Positions 27,361 through 36,634 of a stretch of 64,000 nt of DNA are shown here, piece after piece. The position numbers and the translations under genes are program-made. Position 1 is the first letter of the stretch; every line of letters starts with the position of its first letter. The stretch comes from Bacteroidota bacterium (lineage in GTDB: Bacteria > Bacteroidota > Bacteroidia > Chitinophagales > Chitinophagaceae): contig JAFEAB010000094.1 in assembly GCA_018266615.1 (NCBI GenBank), forward strand, positions 24,722-88,721. The letters are read 5' to 3'. A model generated the notes under the pieces. The model made no database searches. It saw nothing but the letters and a program-made list of their open reading frames with translations, and was not told where the DNA came from.

Positions 27361-27832
27361 ATGAAACTTCCAAAGATGCCAAACCGCGATGTCTGGATTG
27401 AACCGGGTATTGATTAGACCTGCCCAATGGCATCCATCCGAATAAGATGAAAAACATTTTCAATTCCGGTACCTATTTCGGTATAGGGTTTTTCATTGGG
27501 GTTTAAAAAAATCGCCACCGTCATTATACATTTAGTTATCCTAAGAAATACGGGCCCAGGTGGGGCGGATATACCAGGTATGTTCTATCCGGTATCCTGC
27601 AAAACGGTCGGCCAGGTATTCATATCGGAACAACCGGTTATTTGCCCTGGATAAAAAATAATATCCGTCATTTCCTGGCATTTCCGGAAGGAAAGCAAAT
27701 GGAATGGTTCCAAAATACCGTTCACCAAAAAATTATTATAAAGCGTTCCAGGGAGCTGTAATAAGGTCATCGATGGAGTATCCCTCTGCATACATTTTGC
27801 CCCAAGCAAGGAATGGAAAGAATTATATTTAG
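27361..27832 (+). pseudogene. Decayed gene downstream of tatD, three apparent lesions
   Basis: From ATG 27361 frame 1 reads MKLPKMPNRDVWIEPGID and stops at 27415. Coding character then continues in frame 3 (LDLPNGIHPNKMKNIFNSG, then TYFGIGFFIGV) to a TAA at 27504 beside an A-run. It resumes in the same frame (YPKKYGPRWGGYTRYVLSG, then GRPGIHIGTTGYLPWI) to 27759, and the A6 run at 27726-27731 marks a shift to another frame, NYYKAFQGAVIRSSMEYPSA, ending at 27832. Spliced together it makes a protein of about 155 aa with consistent composition. The family is not recognised. Two lesions sit at homopolymers, so sequencing or assembly error is a possible alternative to true decay. Confidence 0.5.
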
Positions 27833-27973
27833 AATTAGGAAAATGATTCCTCTCAAAAAAAAATGTGAATCCGGGGATGGGAATTAGTTATTCGCATGAA
27901 AGTAGAATAGTGCTTTATTAAAGATATCGTGGGTTTATGGATATGGAGGTTAAATTAACCACCCTGATTTTTG

Positions 27974-27981
27974 TATTTTTG
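27974..27981 (+). promoter_or_regulatory. Candidate -7 element for the first pigment operon (TATTTTTG)
   Basis: TATTTTTG matches TAnnTTTG about 80 nt upstream of the GT2 start at 28061. It is the first candidate in front of the six-gene operon 28061-37932. No -33 TTTG was seen at the right distance. Confidence 0.35.
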
Positions 27982-28060
27982 AAAAAAGTATTCAATCCCA
28001 TTAAACCAGGACTTATAAATTTTCAGGGTTATCGTGTTTTTCAACCTGCCGGAACTTTAC

Positions 28061-29254
28061 ATGCAAACAAATTCGAATTATTGCCGGGAATTTAAGGAAT
28101 TAATAACCTGTGTAATTATACCCACTTATAATAATGCGAAGTCGTTGCAGGCAGTCATTTTAGATGTTAAAGTTTTTTGTGATGATGTAATTGTAGTGAA
28201 TGATGGTTCTACAGACCAAACGGGGGAGTTGTTGCAAGGTATGCCTGGTTTGCAGGTAGTTGATTACTCTCCCAATAAAGGGAAGGGGTATGCCTTGAAA
28301 AGAGGTTTTGCCTATGCCCTGAGTAAGGGGTTTGATTACGCCATAAGTATTGATTCAGACGGGCAGCATTTTGCCAAAGACCTTCCGCTTTTTTTGAATG
28401 AACTTAAACAGAATAAAAACGCCATCATTATTGGGGCAAGGAATATGAACCAGGAGTCCGTTCCGGGGGGGAGCAGTTTTGGCAACCGGTTTTCCAATTT
28501 TTGGTTTAAGGTAGAAACCGGGATCCGGGTTTCGGATACACAATCCGGTTATCGCCTTTACCCCTTAAAACCGCTATCCCATTTACGGTATTTTACAAGC
28601 CGGTACGAATTTGAAATTGAAGTGTTGGTGCGGGCCGCATGGAGGGGCGTAAAAGTAGTAGAAGTGCCGGTTAGTGTCTATTATGCACCTCAGGGAGAAC
28701 GGGTTTCACATTTTCGGCCATTTAAGGATTTCTTCCGTATCAGTATATTGAATACCGTTCTTGTACTGATCAGTTTTTTATACATTAAGCCGGTGGAAAT
28801 CATAAAGAATATATGGAAAAAGGAATTTTGGCAAAGGTTGTGGGAACTGGTTATAGTGCCTGGCGAATCTGCCTTCAAGAAATCTTTGTCCCTTGGCCTG
28901 GGCGTGTTTATGGGTATTGTACCCATTTGGGGCTTTCAATTAATTACTGCCATCTTATTATCGGTGGTATTTAAATTGAATAAAGCCCTTGTTATTATCG
29001 GCGCCAATATCAGCATTCCTCCCCTGTTGCCTTTTGTGCTTTTTGGAAGTTACCGCCTTGGGACGATTTGGATGGGCAACCGGGCCATGCACCTGAACTT
29101 TAATAATAAAATTACATTACAATCCATTGGAACCAACCTCGAACAATATATTTATGGTGCAATAACCCTGGCTGTATTGGCGGGTATTTTTTTTGGAATA
29201 TTAAGTTTTGTGGTTATTAAAATAATTCCCCGAAAAACAGCCATATCCGGATAG
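28061..29254 (+). CDS. GT2 glycosyltransferase with C-terminal DUF2062 membrane domain
   Basis: About 397 aa. Residues about 15-230 are a GT-A fold similar to dolichol-phosphate mannosyl/glucosyl transferases: CVIIPTYNNAKS, VVNDGSTDQTG and the DxD-containing SIDSDGQHFAKD. From about 265 a DUF2062 domain follows with several hydrophobic helices (GLGVFMGIVPIWGFQL). The frame is open from 28034; ATG 28061 is chosen because it puts the GT fold at the usual distance from the start. It is 3 nt from the exporter fusion and is the first gene of the operon. This gene type is seen in aryl-polyene and flexirubin loci; its exact acceptor is unknown. Confidence 0.85.
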   Translation: MQTNSNYCREFKELITCVIIPTYNNAKSLQAVILDVKVFCDDVIVVNDGSTDQTGELLQGMPGLQVVDYSPNKGKGYALKRGFAYALSKGFDYAISIDSDGQHFAKDLPLFLNELKQNKNAIIIGARNMNQESVPGGSSFGNRFSNFWFKVETGIRVSDTQSGYRLYPLKPLSHLRYFTSRYEFEIEVLVRAAWRGVKVVEVPVSVYYAPQGERVSHFRPFKDFFRISILNTVLVLISFLYIKPVEIIKNIWKKEFWQRLWELVIVPGESAFKKSLSLGLGVFMGIVPIWGFQLITAILLSVVFKLNKALVIIGANISIPPLLPFVLFGSYRLGTIWMGNRAMHLNFNNKITLQSIGTNLEQYIYGAITLAVLAGIFFGILSFVVIKIIPRKTAISG

Positions 29255-29257
29255 CAA

Positions 29258-32200
29258 ATGGGCTCCCTATTTCAAAAAATATACTTCTATTTTTCTTCCC
29301 GGCGAATTATGCTGGCAGTAATTTTTATTGCCAGCTTTTTGATGTTTGGATTTCTTGCCACGAAGGTTCATTTTAAAGAAGATATTTCCTCCATATTACC
29401 CAAGGATCCAAAAATCGATAAGTTGAACCAGGTGTTCCAGGATTCTAAGTTTATGGATAAACTGGTGTTTACCATCAGCACAAAAGATAGTTCCGAAGAT
29501 GCAGTGGATTCCTTGGTGGCTGCCGCCGATCGGGTGATACCGGTTATTGAAAATAACGCAAAAGGATATTTTTCAAAAATAGATGGCAGGGTGGATGAAT
29601 CGGTGGCAACCGGTTTATTCTCTATCATCCATAACCACCTGCCCGTGTTTTTGAATGATGCCGATTATGATTCTATCCGGGTGCTCATTAGCGGTGATAG
29701 GGTAGAGCAAACAGTTCAAAACAACCTTCGCATCCTGAGTTCTCCCGCCGGAATAGCACTGAAGCAGTTTATTGCAGCCGATCCTTCGGGCATCAGTTTT
29801 CTCGGAATGAAAAAATTGCAACAACTTCAATATGATGAAAATTTTGAGTTGTATGATGGGTATGTAGTTACCCGGGATCATCGGCATTTGTTATTTTTTA
29901 TTACTCCCAAATATCCGCCCTCCAATACGGGGCAAAACAGTAAGTTCATTTCACTTCTTGATGCCTCCCTCCACAATTTGAAGGAAGATCCCCACATCAA
30001 CATCCAATATTTTGGTGCCACTGCGGTTTCGGTGGGTAATGCCCGCCAATTACGCACCGACTCGTTGCTTACCCAGGGCATAACCGTATTGTTTATCATG
30101 CTTTTTCTCGGGTTTTATTTCAGGCAGAAACGGGCGCCGTTTATAATTTTTATTCCGGTTGTTTACGGCGCTGTGTTTGCCCTGGCGATGGTTGGATTAA
30201 TTAAAGGCAGTATTTCTGTTATTGCATTGGGTACCGGATCTGTGATTCTGGGTATCGCCGTAAATTATTCGCTGCATCTATATAACCATTTCCGGCATAC
30301 CCGAAATATGCCTGAAACCATAGCCCACCTGGCACAACCCCTGACCATCGGAAGCTTTACTACCATTGGCGGTTTCTTTTGCCTTGCGTTTGTAAAATCT
30401 GAAATGCTGCGCGACCTGGGTCTTTTCGCGGGCTTTTGCCTGATTGGCGCATCCCTCGCATCGCTTATTTTTCTTCCCCATTTAATGGGTAAAATAATTG
30501 AGGACAAAAAGGAGAAAGAAAATAAAGGGTTGATTAATCGAATCGCTGAATTGAAACCCGAATCCAATAAATGGCTGGTAGCCGCCATTTTTATCCTTAC
30601 TGTCTTTTTCGCTTTTTGGGTACCTAAAGCCGGCTTTCAAACAGATCTGGAAGAAATGAACTTCATGTCGCCGGCATTGAAAAAGTCGCAACAGCAGCTC
30701 AATGAAATTAACAGATATTCTCTCCAATCAATCTACCTTGTTACAGAGGGAAGGACAATGGACGATGCCCTGAAACATAATGAAAGGGTAAACCAGGAGC
30801 TGGCGGGTCTGCAAAAACAGGGTGTGGTAATTAAGGAATCAGGGGTTTCCTCTTTAATTATTTCCGATTCATTGCAAAGATTGAGAATATCAAAATGGGA
30901 ATCATTTTGGACGAAGGAGAGAACAGACAGCTTCCTGCACCATATAGTTTCTGCAGGTGTTAAAGCCGGTTTCAGGGAGCAGGCGTTTACGCCTTTGCGA
31001 GCGTTGATTGAACGAAAATACCAACCTGTTGATTCCGCCTCAGAAAGCAGCATGAAGAATGCATTTCTTTCCGATTATATCTCCAATAAAAAGGGGAGGC
31101 ATACCGTGGTTACCCTGGTTAAAGTAGTGTCCGGAAAAAAGGATAGCGTTTACCATAAGTTTGAAAATAACCCCAATGTAACTGTGCTGGATAGGCAATA
31201 TCTGTCGTCCCGCTTTGTGGGCTTAATAAATGCCGATTTTTCAAGTATTGCCTGGATGACGGCATCGCTGGTATTTTTTGTGTTGCTGCTGATGTACGGG
31301 AGGATTGAACTTACCCTTATTTCTTTTATCCCGATGGCTATTAGCTGGGTGTGGATTTTAGGAATAATGGGCCTGTTCCATATTGAGTTTAATATAATCA
31401 ACATTATTATCTCCGCATTAATATTTGGGCTTGGCGATGATTACAGCCTGTTTATTATGGATGGTTTGTTACAAGAATATAAAACCGGCCGGAAAAATCT
31501 CTCCTCCTATAAATCTTCCATTATCCTTTCTGCGGTAACCACGGTTGCCGGCCTTGGCGTACTTATTTTTGCACAACACCCCGCATTAAAATCTATTGCC
31601 CTTATTTCCATAACCGGCATCCTTTGTGTTGTGCTGATGTCTCAAATCCTGATCCCCTTTTTATTCAATCTCCTCATTACGAATAGAGTTAAAAAGGGCT
31701 TGTACCCCTGGACGTTTTTTGGATTTATTAAGTCCTCCTTTGCTTTTTCATATTTCATTCACTGGAGTATTTTTTTTACAGTGGTTGGCCGGCTGTTTGC
31801 ACACCTTCGCGTTAAGGAGAGAGGAAAACTATTGTACCACCGGATGCTTTGGCTGGCAACCAAATCGCTGGTGTATATAATGGTGAATGTGAAAAAGAAA
31901 ATCATCAACGGCGATAAGGAAGATTTCTCGAAACCGGCAGTTATCATTTGCAACCATCAGTCTTCTCTCGATATTGTGGCATTAATGATGCTGCACCCTA
32001 AAATCCTTATGTTCACCAACCGCCGGAAATGGAATGCGCCTTATTTTGGCCCGGTAATCCGAATGGCCGATTATTTTCCGGCTGAAGAAATTGAAAACCA
32101 TCTTGATAAGATGAAAGAACGGGTGGGTAAAGGATATTCTTTCCTTATTTTCCCGGAGGGAACCCGCTCGGCTGATGGCGTCATTCGCCGATTTCATAAA

Positions 32201-33082
32201 GGAGCGTTTTACCTCGCAGAAAAACTGGGCGTTGATATCCTGCCAATCCTTATTCACGGTAACGATTATACGCTGCATAAGAAGGACCTCCTGTTGAAAG
32301 ACGGACAGCTTACCGTTAAAATTCTTCCCCGGATTATCCCAGGCAACCCTTTATTGGCCGGTGGTTATTCCACAGCTGCTAAATCCGTGGGGAAATATAT
32401 GCGGGAAGAGTTCCAGAAATTGCGGGAAGAAATGGAAGTTCCCCGGTACTTTCGAAATAAACTGTTTTACAACTTTATTTATAAAGGCCCCGTGCTGGAA
32501 TGGTATATGCGGGTAAAAGTGAAGCTGGAAAAGGATTACTCCGTTTTTCATAACCTGATTCCCAAAACAGCGAAAGTGCTTGATGCAGGATGCGGCTATG
32601 GATTTATCTCGTATATGCTTTCTTTTACAGGAGAAGGAAGAGATATTACCGGTATAGATTATGATGAGGAAAAAATTGATACAGCCCAACGTTGTTTTTG
32701 CCGCAACGAACGGATCCGTTTCGCACAGGCAGATCTCCTACAGTTTGAATTTGAAAAATACGATAGCATTATAATGGCCGATGTGTTGCATTATCTTCCA
32801 CAGGATGCACAGGACCGGGTTATGGAAAATGCCATCGGGGCACTTCATGATAAGGGAATACTGATCATTAGAGAAGGCGATGCTGAAAATGAAAAGCACG
32901 GCCGTACGCAAACCACCGAATTATTTTCTACCCGAATTTTTAAATTTAATAAAACGGAACATAAACTGGTCTTCCTGAGCCGGACCCGTATTTTGGAGGT
33001 GGCCCATAAGTTTGGAATGCGGGTTGAAATGATTAACGATTCCGATGTAACTTCTAACACTATTTTTGTTTTGCATAAATAA
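29258..33082 (+). CDS. MMPL exporter - PlsC acyltransferase - SAM methyltransferase triple fusion
   Basis: A 1274-aa protein. Residues 1-840 are an MMPL/RND-type exporter: a first helix near residue 15, a periplasmic loop, a helix bundle at about 270-410, a second loop, then a second bundle at about 655-790 with the GDDYSLFIMDG motif at about 725. Residues about 885-1060 are a PlsC-like acyltransferase with the HX4D motif in CNHQSSLDIVA and FPEGTRSADG (about 966). Residues about 1095-1270 are a class I methyltransferase (VLDAGCGYGFISYML at about 1107, MADVLHYLPQ). In related clusters these functions are commonly encoded separately. It is likely to export, acylate or methylate the pigment at the inner membrane; the exact step is inferred. 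Confidence 0.9.
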   Translation: MGSLFQKIYFYFSSRRIMLAVIFIASFLMFGFLATKVHFKEDISSILPKDPKIDKLNQVFQDSKFMDKLVFTISTKDSSEDAVDSLVAAADRVIPVIENNAKGYFSKIDGRVDESVATGLFSIIHNHLPVFLNDADYDSIRVLISGDRVEQTVQNNLRILSSPAGIALKQFIAADPSGISFLGMKKLQQLQYDENFELYDGYVVTRDHRHLLFFITPKYPPSNTGQNSKFISLLDASLHNLKEDPHINIQYFGATAVSVGNARQLRTDSLLTQGITVLFIMLFLGFYFRQKRAPFIIFIPVVYGAVFALAMVGLIKGSISVIALGTGSVILGIAVNYSLHLYNHFRHTRNMPETIAHLAQPLTIGSFTTIGGFFCLAFVKSEMLRDLGLFAGFCLIGASLASLIFLPHLMGKIIEDKKEKENKGLINRIAELKPESNKWLVAAIFILTVFFAFWVPKAGFQTDLEEMNFMSPALKKSQQQLNEINRYSLQSIYLVTEGRTMDDALKHNERVNQELAGLQKQGVVIKESGVSSLIISDSLQRLRISKWESFWTKERTDSFLHHIVSAGVKAGFREQAFTPLRALIERKYQPVDSASESSMKNAFLSDYISNKKGRHTVVTLVKVVSGKKDSVYHKFENNPNVTVLDRQYLSSRFVGLINADFSSIAWMTASLVFFVLLLMYGRIELTLISFIPMAISWVWILGIMGLFHIEFNIINIIISALIFGLGDDYSLFIMDGLLQEYKTGRKNLSSYKSSIILSAVTTVAGLGVLIFAQHPALKSIALISITGILCVVLMSQILIPFLFNLLITNRVKKGLYPWTFFGFIKSSFAFSYFIHWSIFFTVVGRLFAHLRVKERGKLLYHRMLWLATKSLVYIMVNVKKKIINGDKEDFSKPAVIICNHQSSLDIVALMMLHPKILMFTNRRKWNAPYFGPVIRMADYFPAEEIENHLDKMKERVGKGYSFLIFPEGTRSADGVIRRFHKGAFYLAEKLGVDILPILIHGNDYTLHKKDLLLKDGQLTVKILPRIIPGNPLLAGGYSTAAKSVGKYMREEFQKLREEMEVPRYFRNKLFYNFIYKGPVLEWYMRVKVKLEKDYSVFHNLIPKTAKVLDAGCGYGFISYMLSFTGEGRDITGIDYDEEKIDTAQRCFCRNERIRFAQADLLQFEFEKYDSIIMADVLHYLPQDAQDRVMENAIGALHDKGILIIREGDAENEKHGRTQTTELFSTRIFKFNKTEHKLVFLSRTRILEVAHKFGMRVEMINDSDVTSNTIFVLHK

Positions 33083-34600
33083 ATGGAGGTAAAGGAATAT
33101 GATATAGTAATTATTGGTAGCGGCATGGGCGGCTTGCTTTGTGCGGATATTCTTAGCCGGGAGGGATTCCGGGTTTGTGTGCTGGAGAAGAATAAACAAA
33201 TTGGAGGTTGCCTGCAAACTTTTGTTCGTGATAAAACCATTTTCGATTCGGGGGTACATTATATTGGAGGTCTCGGCCCGGGACAGAACCTATTTCAGAT
33301 TTTTAAATACCTGGGGATTATTGATAAACTGAAACTTCAAAAACTGGAAGAAGACTGTTTCGATAGAATAATGATAGGCGATGAGCAGAAAGACTATGTA
33401 TTTGCCCAGGGCTACGAAAATTTTATCAGCCACCTGGTTAAGGATTTTCCCGGAGAAGAAAAGGCTATCCGCAAATATTGTGATGTGATTCGGGATATCT
33501 GCAGCCGGTTCCCTTTGTACAATTTGCGGGATGGAGGAAACTTTTCGGAGAAAACATCGGTGATTGAATTAGCGGTGAAGCCCTTTATAGAATCGCTAAC
33601 GAATAACCAACTGCTTCGGGAAGTGCTGGTTGGAAATAGTATGCTTTATGTATTGGATGGAGAAAAGACGCCCTTCTATGTACATGCCATGATTCTTAAT
33701 AGTTATATTGAAAGCTCCTGGAAGTGTGTGGATGGAGGCTCAATTATAGCCCGCCTGATGGCAAAAAATATCAGAGCGCATAACGGAGTGATAATTACAA
33801 AGGCGAGGGTTGATGAAATCCTTGTTGAAAAGGGCATGGCAACTTCGGTTAGATTGGAAAATGGCCAGATCATCCATGCAAAAAGAATAATATCCAATAT
33901 CCACCCGGCTATTACACTCAAACTGGCTAAGACAGATATCATCCGCCACAGCTACCGGCAGCGGTTGGAATCGATGGAAAATGGGATTGGCGGCTTCCAG
34001 GTCAATATCGTATTTAAGAAAAACAGCTTCCCTTATAATAAACACAATTATTATTATAAACCCCTTGGCCATGCCTGGGATATGCCTCACCATACGGAAG
34101 ACAATTGGCCCCTGGGGTATGCTCTTTTTTTCTCGGCATCTTCTAAATCGGAAACTTTTGCGGATTCCCTGACTATTTTAGCCTGTATGCGTTTCAGCGA
34201 AGTGGAAAGATGGGCTGGATCTTTTAATACCGTTGCCGATGAAAATGAACGGGGTGAAGATTACGATGCATTTAAAAAGCGTAAGGCAGAAATATTAATC
34301 GATTTGGCAGAAAAGAAATTTCCAGGTTTAAGAAACCATATCCTGAACTATTATACCTCTACACCGTTAACCTATAGAGATTATATTGGAAGCTCCGATG
34401 GTTCCATGTATGGAATCGTTAAAGATGCTGCCAATCCAATGAAAACTTTTATATCATCCCGAACCAAAGTGCCAAATCTGTTTTTAACCGGCCAAAACCT
34501 CAATCTTCATGGGGTTTTGGGTACTGCGATGAGTGGGTTGGTAACCTGTGCTTCGGTTTTAGAGAGTGAAGAAATTATAAAAAAAATCAGGAATGCGTAG
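33083..34600 (+). CDS. FAD-dependent oxidoreductase, CrtI/phytoene-desaturase-like
   Basis: A 505-aa flavoprotein with the N-terminal dinucleotide-binding motif GSGMGGLLCADILSREGF and the following acidic end of strand 2 (VCVLEKNKQIGG), plus the C-terminal FAD-binding signature LFLTGQNLNLHGVLGTAM. The organisation matches the CrtI/CrtISO/RetSat group that desaturates, saturates or isomerises polyenes. A polyene substrate fits the cluster, but the reaction cannot be read from the sequence. It starts directly after the exporter stop and overlaps the next gene by 8 nt. Confidence 0.85.
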   Translation: MEVKEYDIVIIGSGMGGLLCADILSREGFRVCVLEKNKQIGGCLQTFVRDKTIFDSGVHYIGGLGPGQNLFQIFKYLGIIDKLKLQKLEEDCFDRIMIGDEQKDYVFAQGYENFISHLVKDFPGEEKAIRKYCDVIRDICSRFPLYNLRDGGNFSEKTSVIELAVKPFIESLTNNQLLREVLVGNSMLYVLDGEKTPFYVHAMILNSYIESSWKCVDGGSIIARLMAKNIRAHNGVIITKARVDEILVEKGMATSVRLENGQIIHAKRIISNIHPAITLKLAKTDIIRHSYRQRLESMENGIGGFQVNIVFKKNSFPYNKHNYYYKPLGHAWDMPHHTEDNWPLGYALFFSASSKSETFADSLTILACMRFSEVERWAGSFNTVADENERGEDYDAFKKRKAEILIDLAEKKFPGLRNHILNYYTSTPLTYRDYIGSSDGSMYGIVKDAANPMKTFISSRTKVPNLFLTGQNLNLHGVLGTAMSGLVTCASVLESEEIIKKIRNA

Positions 34601-36260
34601 CCTGAAAAAAATAGGAAAGGTCCTTTTGTATTTCATCGGCATCCTGCTGTTGTTGCTGATTTGCTTTTATATATATGTAAAGGCAGTTTCTAATGTAAAG
34701 CCGCCAAATGTAAAAGATAAATCGGCTTTAAATCTAAAAAGAGTAGATCATGGAAATGGGTTTTATACAATTGGCGATAATTGGTTCCGGCATAGTAAAT
34801 CGGGCCTTTATGAATTGTATGTAGAGGGAAAACCATTTGATCGGGGCGTCATTAATGGTAAGCTCACGAAAGAGCTGGTGGTAAGGCAGGAAGAGCATTT
34901 TGCCGACCAGATTTTTAAAATGATTCCTTCCGGATTTATCCGCAGTTTTTTAAAAGATATGATTGGATTTTTTAACCGGAACCTCCCCCAATACGTTACC
35001 GAAGAGGATAAGGAAGAAATTTATGGTATTTCCGCCTCTGCCAGCCCCGCATTCCAATACCTTGGCACGAATTACCAACGCATCCTGAATTATCATGCCG
35101 CTCATGACATCGGCCATGCCGTTCAAAACCTGGCCCTCGTGGGTTGCACATCATTTGCTACCTGGGGAAGCCACTCTGCCGATAGTAGTATGATAATGGG
35201 AAGGAATTTCGATTTCTGGGTTGGCGATAAATTTTCGGAAGATAAAATTGTGGCGTTCTTTAATCCCTCAAGCGGCCATAAATTTATGATTATTACCTGG
35301 GGCGGGTTTATTGGCGCCGTTTCAGGAATGAACGATCAGGGGCTTGCAGTCACAATTAACGCGGCTAAATCCGATATTCCCACATCCTCTGCCACCCCGG
35401 TTTCATTAGTGACCCGCGAAATTTTACAATATGCCGGTAACATCAGCGAAGCTATCGCTATCGCAAAGAAACGGAAAATGTTTGTTTCCGAATCTTTCCT
35501 GGTGGCTTCCGCTGCCGATCATAAAGCCGTGATCATCGAGAAAACCCCCACCGACCTGGATGTGTACGACCCACATCAGAATTATATCCTTTGCACCAAC
35601 CATTTCCAGGGCAAAGAATTTTTACACACAAAAAAGAACCAGCAGCAAATTTCCGAAAGCGCCTCCGAATACCGTTACCAACGGCTTAAAGAACTGGTAG
35701 ATGCTGACAGACATAATACAGTGCCGGCCACGGTGGCCATCCTTCGCGACCGGAAAGGGTTAAACGGAAAAGATATTGGAGAAGGAAATGAAAAAGCCAT
35801 TAACCAGATGATTGCACACCATTCCGTGGTTTTTGAACCGGAGAAGCGGTTGGTATGGGTTTCTACCTCTCCCTGGCAGTTAGGGGAATATGTGGCTTAC
35901 GACCTGAATAAAATTTTTGCCATGAAAGGCCTGGCACAAAACCGGGAAGTGATCGATTCCGCCTTAACCATTCCGCCCGATCCTTATCTCCTGACAGATA
36001 CCTTCCGTTTGTTTGAAAAATATAGGAAGTATAAACAGGATATTGCAGACGGGAAACAAGTTGTTCCAGACAGTATCGTTGCAAGTAACCCCTATTTTTA
36101 CAATGCATATGTGCTTGCTGCCGATTATGCTTTTAAACAGCATAATTACACCAGGGCGCTTCATTGGTATAAAGAAGCGCTTACAAAAGTAATTGCTACA
36201 AAACCGGAAGAAGAGCACATCCAGAAACAAATTCAAAAAATTAAATCGTTGCAGGAATGA
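34593..36260 (+). CDS. C45-type Ntn hydrolase/acyltransferase with helical C-terminal tail
   Basis: A 555-aa protein with one N-terminal membrane segment (LLYFIGILLLLLICFYIYV). The central part looks like the C45 family (acyl-CoA:6-aminopenicillanate acyltransferase, NAAA-like Ntn hydrolases): Cys185 in LVGCTSFATWG would become the N-terminal nucleophile after self-cleavage, followed by MGRNFDFWVGD and GMNDQGLAVTINAAK. The last 90 residues (YNAYVLAADYAFKQHNYTRA) look like a TPR-type pair of helices. Membrane anchoring plus an amide- or ester-forming fold would suit acyl transfer or ester bond formation on the pigment; this is inference. It overlaps both neighbours (8 and 4 nt). Confidence 0.75.
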   Translation: MRSLKKIGKVLLYFIGILLLLLICFYIYVKAVSNVKPPNVKDKSALNLKRVDHGNGFYTIGDNWFRHSKSGLYELYVEGKPFDRGVINGKLTKELVVRQEEHFADQIFKMIPSGFIRSFLKDMIGFFNRNLPQYVTEEDKEEIYGISASASPAFQYLGTNYQRILNYHAAHDIGHAVQNLALVGCTSFATWGSHSADSSMIMGRNFDFWVGDKFSEDKIVAFFNPSSGHKFMIITWGGFIGAVSGMNDQGLAVTINAAKSDIPTSSATPVSLVTREILQYAGNISEAIAIAKKRKMFVSESFLVASAADHKAVIIEKTPTDLDVYDPHQNYILCTNHFQGKEFLHTKKNQQQISESASEYRYQRLKELVDADRHNTVPATVAILRDRKGLNGKDIGEGNEKAINQMIAHHSVVFEPEKRLVWVSTSPWQLGEYVAYDLNKIFAMKGLAQNREVIDSALTIPPDPYLLTDTFRLFEKYRKYKQDIADGKQVVPDSIVASNPYFYNAYVLAADYAFKQHNYTRALHWYKEALTKVIATKPEEEHIQKQIQKIKSLQE

Positions 36261-36634
36261 TTTCAGGTATTGGGACCGACATCATTGAGGTGGCAAGGGT
36301 AGCCGAGAAAATGCAAAGGCATTCGGGATTCAGGGAGTATGTGTTTTCTCCGGCAGAAATTGCCTATTGTGAAAAAATGACGGGTAAATACGAATATTAT
36401 GCTGCCCGATTTGCCGCAAAGGAAGCCTTCTTAAAGGCCCTTGGAAAAGGCTGGCAATCGGGTACGTATTTTAATGAAATTGAAACCCTGCCAAATGAAG
36501 ATGGTAAACCTGAAATATCCCTGCTGGGCAATACAAAAGCCACGCTTGAAAAATTACCCGGGTTCCGGATCTTTGTTTCTTTATCGCACATTAAAGAATT
36601 TGCAGTTGCATTTGTAATGCTCGAAAAATTATGA
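36257..36634 (+). CDS. acpS: 4'-phosphopantetheinyl transferase, AcpS type
   Basis: A 125-aa holo-ACP synthase that transfers phosphopantetheine from CoA to the serine of ACPs. The two signature blocks are present: GIGTDIIEVARV with the metal-binding Asp near the start and FAAKEAFLKALGKG with the Glu/Lys pair. Its ATG overlaps the preceding stop (ATGA), and its own stop overlaps the next gene, so it is translationally coupled in the operon. It probably serves the three ACPs of the pigment cluster. It could also be the only acpS of the genome; that cannot be told here. Confidence 0.93.
   Translation: MISGIGTDIIEVARVAEKMQRHSGFREYVFSPAEIAYCEKMTGKYEYYAARFAAKEAFLKALGKGWQSGTYFNEIETLPNEDGKPEISLLGNTKATLEKLPGFRIFVSLSHIKEFAVAFVMLEKL

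Noticed and set aside
27585..27809. 74-aa minus-strand frame downstream of tatD
   Set aside because: The plus strand of the same stretch gives better protein-like sequence continuous with flanking fragments; called as a decayed plus-strand gene instead.
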